Assembly (NCBI RefSeq): GCF_000974685.2
Contig: NZ_AP018738.1
Coordinates: 1,550,001 to 1,614,000, forward strand
Length of the DNA: 64,000 nucleotides
Reading direction: 5' to 3'
Origin: Ferriphaselus amnicola
GTDB lineage: Bacteria; Pseudomonadota; Gammaproteobacteria; Burkholderiales; Gallionellaceae
Shown here: positions 35,046 through 41,683 of the stretch, in pieces
How positions within the stretch are numbered: position 1 is the first letter of the stretch
How the letters are laid out: the number at the start of each line of letters is the position of its first letter
Position numbers and translations under genes: made by a program
Notes under the pieces: generated by a model
Told to the model about the DNA's origin: nothing
The model's input: the letters and a program-made list of their open reading frames with translations, nothing else
Database searches by the model: none

Positions 35046-36385
35046 AGCATCCAGCACCGGCCTACACCCTGAGCGCCGATGGCACGGACATCACCGGCAA
35101 GCTGCAAGGTCGGCTGGTATCGCTCACGCTCACCGATAACCGTGGCTTCGAAGCCGACCAGCTCGACATCACGCTGGATGATAGCGACGGCCAGCTCGCC
35201 ATCCCACCGCTGGGTGCCTCCATCGCACTCAAGCTCGGCTGGCAGGGTGACGGGCTGGTGGATAAAGGCAGCTACACCGTGGACGAAGTCAGCCACGAAG
35301 GCACACCCGATCAGATCACCCTACGCGCCCGCAGCGCGGATCTGCGCAGCGGACTCACCACCGCCCAAACCCGCTCGTTTCACGGCAAGACCCTCGGCGA
35401 GATCGTCGCCACCATCGCCGCCGAGAATGACCTCAAGCCCAAGGTCAGCGCGTCACTCAGCAGCCAGCTCATCGAGCACCTAGACCAGACCAGCGAATCA
35501 TCCGCCAACCTGCTCACCCGTCTGGCCAACCAGTTCGATGCCGTCGCTACCGTCAAGCAAGGCGCACTGCTCTTCATCGTGGCTGGTGGCGGGGTCACCG
35601 CCAGCGGCAAGCCGCTACCAGCCGTCAACATCGAGCGAAAGGTGGGCGACCGTCACCACTTCAGCCTGGCCGAACGCGGCAACTACACCCACGTCCGCGC
35701 CACCTGGCACGATTACGGTACCGGAACCACTGGAGAAGTGACCTGGAGTCAAGAGGAAGAGGACATTGAGAACGGCAAGCGCCCACCTGCGCCGCCACCC
35801 GTCCCCGTGGGCGAATGGAAGAACCTGAGCACGACCTATAAAACCCGTGATCGCGCCCTAACCGCCGCCCGCAAGGAATGGACTGCGCTCTCGGCTAAAG
35901 AGCCCACGCGCAGCCGCTACGTCGGCGTCCATGCCAAGTATGACGACCGCCACCTCAAGGCCAGCGGTACGGTCAGCTATGGCAAAGCCGATGTCGAGCA
36001 AGCCCAAAACAAAGCGCTCAAACTATCGCAAAAAGACCAAGCCAAACTGACCGAACAGACCCAAACAACTGAGCCCAGCGTCGCCATCGAACCGAGTGCA
36101 GACAGCCTCAAGACCCTGCGCCATGTGTACGAATCGCAGAAGTCAGCCAAACGCGCTGCCCGCGCCAACTGGAGCAAACTCAAGCGCGGCATGGCATCGT
36201 TCAACATCACCCTAGCGCTCGGTCGCCCGGAGATCATCCCCGAGACCCCCGCCACCGTGCAGGGCTACAAACCCCAGATCGACAATACCGACTGGATCGT
36301 CATCAAGGCCACCCACAACCTCAGCAACAGCGGGCTAACCACCGCCCTCGAACTAGAGATCAAAGCGACCGAGCTGGTCGCTTGA
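35042..36385 (+). CDS. D: Baseplate hub protein (P2 gpD-like)
   Basis: 447 residues, longer than P2 gpD (387); a Lys/Gln/Thr-rich insert of about 60 residues near 310-370 (KALKLSQKDQAKLTEQTQ) probably explains the difference. Family marks are YTLSADGTDITGKLQGRL, LTDNRGFEADQLDITLDD and FNITLALGRPEIIPETPATV. gpD is the hub at the tube-spike junction. Last gene of the tail operon. Confidence 0.92.
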   Translation: MKHPAPAYTLSADGTDITGKLQGRLVSLTLTDNRGFEADQLDITLDDSDGQLAIPPLGASIALKLGWQGDGLVDKGSYTVDEVSHEGTPDQITLRARSADLRSGLTTAQTRSFHGKTLGEIVATIAAENDLKPKVSASLSSQLIEHLDQTSESSANLLTRLANQFDAVATVKQGALLFIVAGGGVTASGKPLPAVNIERKVGDRHHFSLAERGNYTHVRATWHDYGTGTTGEVTWSQEEEDIENGKRPPAPPPVPVGEWKNLSTTYKTRDRALTAARKEWTALSAKEPTRSRYVGVHAKYDDRHLKASGTVSYGKADVEQAQNKALKLSQKDQAKLTEQTQTTEPSVAIEPSADSLKTLRHVYESQKSAKRAARANWSKLKRGMASFNITLALGRPEIIPETPATVQGYKPQIDNTDWIVIKATHNLSNSGLTTALELEIKATELVA

Positions 36386-36432
36386 TGTTATCCACAGAAT
36401 CGCGTGGTAACTCTGTGCAAAAGTCACAAAAA

Positions 36433-36460
36433 AGCCCGCGCATCATAACGATGGCGGGCT
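36433..36460. terminator. Bidirectional terminator after D
   Basis: AGCCCGCGCATC (36433-36444) pairs with GATGGCGGGCT (36450-36460), preceded by an A-tract. It lies between the converging tail operon and the lysogenic operon and probably ends both. Confidence 0.8.
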
Positions 36461-36478
36461 GCTTTGAATTTGTACTGT

Positions 36479-36637
36479 TTATCGGCTGAAGTGTCCTACC
36501 AGAACTTTCAATCTTTCCGTTTCCTGGACTGACATCGCCAACCTTTGATCCAGCGCGATCTTTTTCTCCCGGTATCTGAAATACGCCACCACTACAACTA
36601 CAGCAGCAATAAGCGAAATGAGTGTGATAGTTATCAT
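36479..36637 (-). CDS. Small single-pass membrane protein (prophage accessory)
   Basis: 52 residues: an N-terminal membrane helix with five consecutive Val residues (about 4-18), then a basic turn (FRYREKK) and a short amphipathic helix. It starts 5 bp after the HEPN gene, so it is probably the last gene of the repressor operon. Function unknown; topology resembles PspB-like or small-toxin proteins. Confidence 0.6.
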   Translation of the reverse strand: MITITLISLIAAVVVVVAYFRYREKKIALDQRLAMSVQETERLKVLVGHFSR

Positions 36638-36642
36638 GATGC

Positions 36643-37038
36643 TTACAACGCTTTGGCGTTACCTACAATCAGCGCAGCCTTCGCGTAGGTATCTTCCAGC
36701 ACGGTTTTTTCCACTGGATCATTCAAGTTGTAGTCGGCATGCACACGATTCGGCTTGAGCACTTTTCTAGCAACATAGCCAATGGACTGCGCCTTGCGCA
36801 TACGATCAGGTGTTCCGGCGAAACTTTGTGTGCAATCGATGAGACGAGAGTAAACCTGCTCATGGCTTCCCTTAATTCCCTCTCTGGCAGCAGGTAATCC
36901 CAACCTCGTCACAGCATCAAGCGCAGCGTGATAGGCCGCGTAATAAGCGCGATTCACCCCAGTCCTGAAGTCCATCTCAGTGCTACCTTGTTGCCGAATC
37001 GAATCAGCCGCATTAAGAAAATCAGTGGGCTGGATCAT
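36643..37038 (-). CDS. HEPN-domain protein, module A
   Basis: 131 residues. The NRAYYAAYHAA helix (about 29-39) and the R-x-x-ADYN motif (NRVHADYN, near 98) mark the HEPN superfamily of the COG1895-like type, in which ADY replaces the classical R-x4-6-H RNase motif. It overlaps the partner gene by 17 bp, indicating coupled translation. It is homologous to the protein at 60975 (shared FL..A....., R-T-x-x-NRAYY and ADY positions). It probably acts with the upstream helical protein in a defence or toxin-antitoxin pair; activity is inferred. Confidence 0.75.
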   Translation of the reverse strand: MIQPTDFLNAADSIRQQGSTEMDFRTGVNRAYYAAYHAALDAVTRLGLPAAREGIKGSHEQVYSRLIDCTQSFAGTPDRMRKAQSIGYVARKVLKPNRVHADYNLNDPVEKTVLEDTYAKAALIVGNAKAL

Positions 37039-37777
37039 TGGTCATAAATCCGATAAATACGCTCTGTGTAGGAGCATCTGGCAACTCAGCAAACAAGCGC
37101 TCGGTATATTCCCAATCCATCTTTGCCACGGTCGCTGCGGGTAGCGCAATAGGGATCATGATCGTCAATGTATCATCGGATTCAGCAGGCAAAACAGAGG
37201 TGTTCCTAACTACCAGAATATGATGATCACGCATCACTTTCCAAGCCAAATCAAGCATGGCATCAACAGATGCTTGGGAGATATTTCTTCTGGATAAAAT
37301 CTCACCTGCCGTATGAAAAACAGCAAATGTTCTATTGATATGCTCTGTTAATACATTGGCCACGGATAAAGTATGGGTAAACATCTCGAACATTTTAACC
37401 TGAAATAGCCCCTCAGCTAACTCAGACTTACTATCAACCGAACTTGGACATTTGAAATCGAGTCTAGATAACGCCTGCACGGCCTCAGTATAAAAACCCG
37501 CTGTACTATACGAGGCAGCCGCAAATAAAATTGACTCCTCATCCTGATATTTATTCATACAAATCAGGCAAAACCGATTCATCTCATCATGCTTGCCAGT
37601 GAGCGCATAAAACGCCGACATCAACTGATGGTAATCAACCTCATCCGCATGTTTGATGGATTCGATCTCTCTCTTGATCCGCATCATGCTGAAATCAAGA
37701 GGAACAACCATCCCGCGTTTACGAATGGCATTCATCTGCTCCAACAGATCGTTAGTTTTTGGTTGTGCTTGTATCAT
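37022..37777 (-). CDS. Helical partner of HEPN protein, module A
   Basis: 251 residues, mostly helical, with no known catalytic motif; the middle (about 50-110) has TPR-like alternation. The C-terminal third (SQASVDAMLDLAWKVMRDHH, and KMDWEYTERLFAEL) aligns residue by residue with the protein at 60197 (SDSQALSMLDIAGDVLRSRN, EMEWECIGKVME), showing common descent at low identity. It probably binds or controls its HEPN partner. The gene is in the repressor operon, so it should be expressed in lysogens. Confidence 0.7.
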   Translation of the reverse strand: MIQAQPKTNDLLEQMNAIRKRGMVVPLDFSMMRIKREIESIKHADEVDYHQLMSAFYALTGKHDEMNRFCLICMNKYQDEESILFAAASYSTAGFYTEAVQALSRLDFKCPSSVDSKSELAEGLFQVKMFEMFTHTLSVANVLTEHINRTFAVFHTAGEILSRRNISQASVDAMLDLAWKVMRDHHILVVRNTSVLPAESDDTLTIMIPIALPAATVAKMDWEYTERLFAELPDAPTQSVFIGFMTNDPAH

Positions 37778-37784
37778 TACTTCC

Positions 37785-38705
37785 CTACTTTCCCAGCAGC
37801 TTCACAAACTCACTCTCATCAATGATCGTCACGCCATTCGCCTGCGCTTGAGCTACTTTTGCGGGGCCAGCATTTGTACCTGCGCATAAATGAGTCAGGT
37901 TTTTTGTGACGTTTTTTCGCACAACCATATCGAACAGTTCAGCCTGCTCCTCTAGCTCCGCGCGGCGTTCCTTGCTAAACCCTGTAAACAGAATCTCAAT
38001 GCTCTCAGGCTTGTCCTCGATCTCATCATCTGATGACTTCCACCCACGGTTAATCACTACGCCGCCGTTTTGTGGATTCTTTCTCGCGGCCCTAGCCCAT
38101 TGCCTTGGCGATAGCAGCTCGCCCGTTTCACAATCCAGTATGTCCCCGCGCACCCGCCCAATCACAAACGTGCGCTCGTCCTTCGCCTTATGGCAAAAGC
38201 CCTCGAAATATTCATCATCGATAGACTGCACTTCAACCCTGCGGTGGCTGTGGTTTCCTTTGCCATCGAGGTAATCGAATTCGATATTGGCGAGGCAGTG
38301 TGTCTTGCTGCTGGCTATTCGCCTGAGGCTATTGATCTCGCTCTCAAGGTCTGCTTTTTGTTTATGCGGTGATGGGATTTTCTCATTGGGAGTACTCGGC
38401 TCTTGCGGCGGTTCACTCTTTACTCGGAGATCGCAAACTGATCGGTACAGCTTGACCATCCAATAACCGATGGCAACTAATACCCCGATACCCACAATTG
38501 GCGATGCTTCATAAATAGCAGCGGGGACAAATGCAAAAATTATCGCTATAAGACCAGAAACAAATCCAGCAGCATGAGCGATAACCCAATGCTTGCCCGC
38601 ACCGTATCTAATTTTTTGACTGACTACCCACCATGCAAATGGCGGTATTAAAAGGACTGATGCTAAAAGCAATACAGTTCCGCTATTGCTGATGGTTGAT
38701 GCCAT
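37785..38705 (-). CDS. Membrane protein with WYL-like and C-terminal BRCT domains
   Basis: 306 residues. Three membrane helices (about 8-90) are followed by a charged linker (about 95-125), a WYL-like sensor-type domain (about 140-205, FDYLDGKGNHSHRRVEV to FVIGRVRGDILD) and a BRCT domain (about 233-306) with the ligase-like GPAKVAQAQANGVTIIDESEF. BRCT domains bind DNA ends or phosphoproteins; a membrane-anchored BRCT protein in a prophage accessory locus is unusual. No function assigned. Confidence 0.7.
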   Translation of the reverse strand: MASTISNSGTVLLLASVLLIPPFAWWVVSQKIRYGAGKHWVIAHAAGFVSGLIAIIFAFVPAAIYEASPIVGIGVLVAIGYWMVKLYRSVCDLRVKSEPPQEPSTPNEKIPSPHKQKADLESEINSLRRIASSKTHCLANIEFDYLDGKGNHSHRRVEVQSIDDEYFEGFCHKAKDERTFVIGRVRGDILDCETGELLSPRQWARAARKNPQNGGVVINRGWKSSDDEIEDKPESIEILFTGFSKERRAELEEQAELFDMVVRKNVTKNLTHLCAGTNAGPAKVAQAQANGVTIIDESEFVKLLGK

Positions 38706-38707
38706 GA

Positions 38708-39127
38708 CTATTTAGACTCAATATCCCGAGCATCAGGAATGCTGGATGCCAGATCTTTTGCCCTTTGTTCGCTAAGGTCGCCATTTAGTTGAAGCACCAC
38801 ATTGCCTTTGACGAAAACCCATGAAAAGAATAGCGCGCTGGATTTTCCAAGTTCTCGGTAATAGTTTGCTAGACGATTTCTATCCGCCATCTTTTTGCAA
38901 AAAAAAATCCTCCCACCAGCATCGTCTCCTAGCGACAAAATAGCAAAGCGCGCGCCCTCGCAGACATAGGGTGCGGCACCGTAATTCTTGGGCGACATCA
39001 GATACTGGAATTCAATATCTGGGTCATCGAACTTCTCGATAAGTTTATCCATGCTGGGTGATGCTACAGCGCTTGACAAGGTGATGAACTGACCGACAGC
39101 AACAAGTAAAACGGTTATAAATTTCAT
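38708..39127 (-). CDS. Exported hypothetical protein
   Basis: 139 residues with a cleavable-type signal peptide (MKFITVLLVAVGQFITLSSAVA). The mature part has three cysteines and no known family. It lies 12 bp after the repressor gene and two bases before the BRCT protein gene. Likely a lysogenic-conversion periplasmic protein. Confidence 0.65.
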   Translation of the reverse strand: MKFITVLLVAVGQFITLSSAVASPSMDKLIEKFDDPDIEFQYLMSPKNYGAAPYVCEGARFAILSLGDDAGGRIFFCKKMADRNRLANYYRELGKSSALFFSWVFVKGNVVLQLNGDLSEQRAKDLASSIPDARDIESK

Positions 39128-39139
39128 GTTTGGTAATCC

Positions 39140-39481
39140 TTACCCTACTTTTTCATCGCTGCGCGATTGAGCAAGCGCAGACCCAATCGTCTTATAGGTA
39201 GCGCGCGTTTCCTCCGCCATCATCCGATAGGTGCCGACCAAGGCTTGCTCGTCGTAACTCAGATCCGACACGACCGAAGTGCTTCTAACCCCTGTGAGTA
39301 TGTACAGAACATCAGCACCTGATTCAGCAATGGCCGATAGGTAAGCCGCATCTGGTTGTCGTTTATCCTGCTCATAATTAATCTGCGCGCCCTTAAGCAC
39401 GCCACCTATCGCACCAAATTCAGTTTGATTTTTTCCAACTCTCTCGCGCTCTAGGCGCAGTCGTTCGCCAATGGTATTCAA
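39140..39481 (-). CDS. Prophage repressor, XRE/cI-type helix-turn-helix
   Basis: 113 residues from a TTG start. The N-terminal HTH (IGERLRLERERVGKNQTEFGAIGG, then INYEQDKRQPDAAYLSAIAESG) is a short XRE domain, with a helical C-terminus for dimerisation and no peptidase domain, so it is probably not RecA-cleaved. It faces the early operon; a perfect operator dyad lies in the divergent early promoter. It heads a leftward operon of six genes. Confidence 0.85.
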   Translation of the reverse strand: MNTIGERLRLERERVGKNQTEFGAIGGVLKGAQINYEQDKRQPDAAYLSAIAESGADVLYILTGVRSTSVVSDLSYDEQALVGTYRMMAEETRATYKTIGSALAQSRSDEKVG

Positions 39482-39497
39482 TTGATATAAATTCCTA

Positions 39498-39526
39498 TTG
39501 ACAGGTATTCAAACGAATACCATAAT
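39498..39526 (+). promoter_or_regulatory. Early rightward promoter with repressor operator between -35 and -10
   Basis: TTGACA (39498-39503), 17 bp, CATAAT (39521-39526). The spacer is filled by the perfect dyad GGTATTC-AAAC-GAATACC (39504-39521); another GGTATTC half-site lies at 39473-39479 at the repressor start. Repressor bound here would block RNA polymerase. Confidence 0.8.
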
Positions 39527-39558
39527 GCCCACACTCTCACTGTGATTCACATCCTAAC

Positions 39559-39780
39559 ATGAAAAAACAGCGCACCTCCTCAGCCACGCTCAGCCGCGTA
39601 CCAAACTACGGTGGAAGCAATGCGCGCATCTTGATCTCGCTGAAACCAGAAGAACGTGAAGCGCTGATCCGTCAAGCAGCGCTAGAGCAGCGCACCTTCT
39701 CCTCCATGGCGCGCATGTTCATTTTGCGTGGAATGAAGTCAGACATTCCATCAACCGATTCAGGAGACAGCCATGAGTGA
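39559..39780 (+). CDS. Small ribbon-helix-helix-like DNA-binding protein
   Basis: 73 residues, basic N-terminus, then ARILISLKPEEREALIRQAA, the strand-helix-helix pattern of RHH/Arc-type proteins. As the first gene of the early operon it may play the Cox/Apl part (lytic switch and excisionase) but with a different fold. Overlaps the next gene by 8 bp. Confidence 0.6.
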   Translation: MKKQRTSSATLSRVPNYGGSNARILISLKPEEREALIRQAALEQRTFSSMARMFILRGMKSDIPSTDSGDSHE

Positions 39781-40084
39781 TAGATATTTTCAAAGTGCAG
39801 ATGCACTTTCGATATTCACCAACGGGAACCAAGCTGACGAAGAAATCCGGCTTCTGTTCTGTAATAGGCTCATCAGCTTGGCTGATCTTGAAAGCTACCC
39901 ACGCAAGAAGCAATTCATCGAAGCGTTCTCGACAGATGGGGCAGAGGATGCGCGCCGGGCGGAGGCACTGGCTTTGGCTGATGCTTGCATCGTCCCAGCC
40001 AGCTATATCGTGTATTGCGCAGAAATGGCTAATGCCGCTTTTAACCCGTGGGCTGACCACGGCCACCAGCCTGAAATCATCTAG
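39773..40084 (+). CDS. Early hypothetical protein
   Basis: 103 residues, acidic, no motif recognised. Overlaps the RHH gene, so it is in the early operon. Confidence 0.6.
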   Translation: MSDRYFQSADALSIFTNGNQADEEIRLLFCNRLISLADLESYPRKKQFIEAFSTDGAEDARRAEALALADACIVPASYIVYCAEMANAAFNPWADHGHQPEII

Positions 40085-40093
40085 GAGACCAAC

Positions 40094-40657
40094 ATGAGTA
40101 AAGTGAGTGTAGTCATTCAATACGCCGGCCTGTCGCTGCTGGTGACCAAGAACGACACGGGTGAGGATGTCACCCCCCTCAAACCAATCAGCGATCTGTT
40201 CGGTTTGAAGTGGGAAAACCAGCGAGTAAAGGTGACTCACAACCAATTTTTCTCTAAATATTTTGGTATCTGTACCCCCCTTATGGGGGGCGCAGATGGG
40301 CAGAATCGTGAGCAAACTTGCATTCTTGTCTCCCGTGTCGCGGCCTATTTGATGACTATCAGCCCTGAGCGCGTTCGGGCGAATGGAAATGAGTCCGGCG
40401 CGAACTATCTGGAAGCCAAGCTCAACGAGTGGGCCGATGCCCTGCACGATTATGAAGAGCTTGGAATTGCCGTCAAAAAGAACAATCACAGTTCTGCCCA
40501 GCTTGAGTTGGCTCGAATCAACACATCACTCCGCCTAATCGCTGCGAAGCACCGCACCGCGTCATTGGTTGATCGGAAAAGCATTGAGTCGATGCAAGGT
40601 GTACTGGCTAAACACATCGGAATCCCCTTTCAGGCTGATCTGGTAGAACCATCCTAA
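40094..40657 (+). CDS. Phage antirepressor-like protein (P22_AR_N type)
   Basis: 187 residues. The N-terminal 120 residues follow the P22 antirepressor N-terminal pattern (VTPLKPISDLFGLKWENQRVKV, VSRVAAYLMTISPERV, LNEWADALHDYEELG). Such proteins bind and inactivate repressors, or act as early regulators. An AGGAG site precedes the ATG. Confidence 0.75.
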   Translation: MSKVSVVIQYAGLSLLVTKNDTGEDVTPLKPISDLFGLKWENQRVKVTHNQFFSKYFGICTPLMGGADGQNREQTCILVSRVAAYLMTISPERVRANGNESGANYLEAKLNEWADALHDYEELGIAVKKNNHSSAQLELARINTSLRLIAAKHRTASLVDRKSIESMQGVLAKHIGIPFQADLVEPS

Positions 40658-40703
40658 CCTTCCAGACATCAAGTCACTACGTTTGAATTTGAGGGGAACA
40701 ACT

Positions 40704-41156
40704 ATGGACGCACTGGATCTAGCGATACACGGCACCGCGCATGAGGCCAACGGTGGCCTGCCGGCACTGGCGCGGCAGATGGGCGTGGGTGAGCAGGTAT
40801 TACGCAACAAGGTCTGCCCCACCTCCGACACCCACAAGCTCAACCTGCGTGAGGCATTGGCGATGATGCTACTCACTCACGATACCCGCATCCTCGAATG
40901 CCTAGCGCGTGAGCTTGATTGCACCGTTCAGCCGAATCGCTTCCCCGGTGCGCGTGGCATCGTCGATGCGGTGCTGCATTCCGATGTTGAGCATGGTGAT
41001 GTCGCCCGCTCGGTGATGTCTGCGATCTCCGATGGCAAGCTCACTGAGGCCGAACGTGCCGAGTGCCAGGCTCAGATCGCCGAAGCGATCCAGTCACTGC
41101 AAGCCGTCGCCGACGTCGTCCACCGCTCACCTATCATGCTGAGGACAGCCCCATGA
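40704..41156 (+). CDS. CII-like phage regulatory protein
   Basis: 150 residues from the ATG at 40704 with GAGGGG upstream. The pattern (DLAIHGTAHEANGGLPALARQMG, VLRNKVCPTSDTHKLNLREALAMM) is that of the Phage_CP76/186-type CII family, a helix-turn-helix regulator that sets up lysogeny by starting repressor transcription. Its stop overlaps the next ATG. Confidence 0.85.
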   Translation: MDALDLAIHGTAHEANGGLPALARQMGVGEQVLRNKVCPTSDTHKLNLREALAMMLLTHDTRILECLARELDCTVQPNRFPGARGIVDAVLHSDVEHGDVARSVMSAISDGKLTEAERAECQAQIAEAIQSLQAVADVVHRSPIMLRTAP

Positions 41157-41281
41157 AGTCCTCACTGTTTTTTGCGACCGGCGCGCATCGCTTCCCACGA
41201 TGCGTCACGCCACTCTCTCTCCTCTGCCAGCACTCGGCTGTCGGTCGCTTTTTTATTCTGGGTGAGGCCTGTCATGGCTAA
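41153..41281 (+). CDS. Possible small peptide between CII and Ogr genes
   Basis: 42 codons (MKSSLFFATGAHRFPRCVTP) starting on the CII stop (ATGA) and ending on the Ogr-like start (ATGGCTAA). The overlaps on both sides favour translation, perhaps only to couple the two regulators. No family. Confidence 0.35.
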   Translation: MKSSLFFATGAHRFPRCVTPLSLLCQHSAVGRFFILGEACHG

Positions 41282-41549
41282 GAAGACGTACCACGCCCCC
41301 TATAGCCCCTGCCCGCACTGTGGCAATCCATTAAAGACTCGCCTTAGCCGCCAGCTTTCCGAGCTATCTCGCGAGATCACCATGCAGTGCGAGAACCCTG
41401 AGTGCCTATATTGTGCCGTGGTGATTCAGAGCCACCTGCGCGTGCTGCAAAGCAGCATGAACCCGAATCCACGGGTCTTCGTGCCACTCAGTCCTCGCAA
41501 ATATCCGCTCAACCATGATGGGCAGCTAGATCTGCTGAATAACGGTTAG
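41274..41549 (+). CDS. ogr: Ogr/Delta-like late transcription activator
   Basis: 91 residues from the ATG at 41274. CPHCGNPLKTRLSRQLSELS and CENPECLYCAVVIQSH give the C-x2-C ... C-x4-C zinc-finger spacing of P2 Ogr and P4 Delta, which activate late promoters at TGT-N12-ACA sites through RNA polymerase alpha. It probably acts on the repeated elements at 14885, 25575 and 29594. In P2 ogr lies after D; here it is in the early operon. Confidence 0.8.
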   Translation: MAKKTYHAPYSPCPHCGNPLKTRLSRQLSELSREITMQCENPECLYCAVVIQSHLRVLQSSMNPNPRVFVPLSPRKYPLNHDGQLDLLNNG

Positions 41550-41632
41550 GAGCCATGATGCAGATCCACATCGAGTTATCCACTCACCCTCCCCCCTGAT
41601 CGGGGGCGCTTAACCAAATACACCCTGCAAGT

Positions 41633-41665
41633 CACACCATAAATCGGTGTGCTGGGATTTTTTTT
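41633..41665 (+). terminator. Terminator after the early regulator operon
   Basis: CACACC (41633-41638) and GGTGTG (41646-41651), extended by flanking pairs, then eight T at 41658-41665. It separates ogr from the primase; a CCCCCCTGATCGGGGG hairpin lies just upstream. Confidence 0.65.
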
Positions 41666-41683
41666 GCCAAAAAACACAAAACC

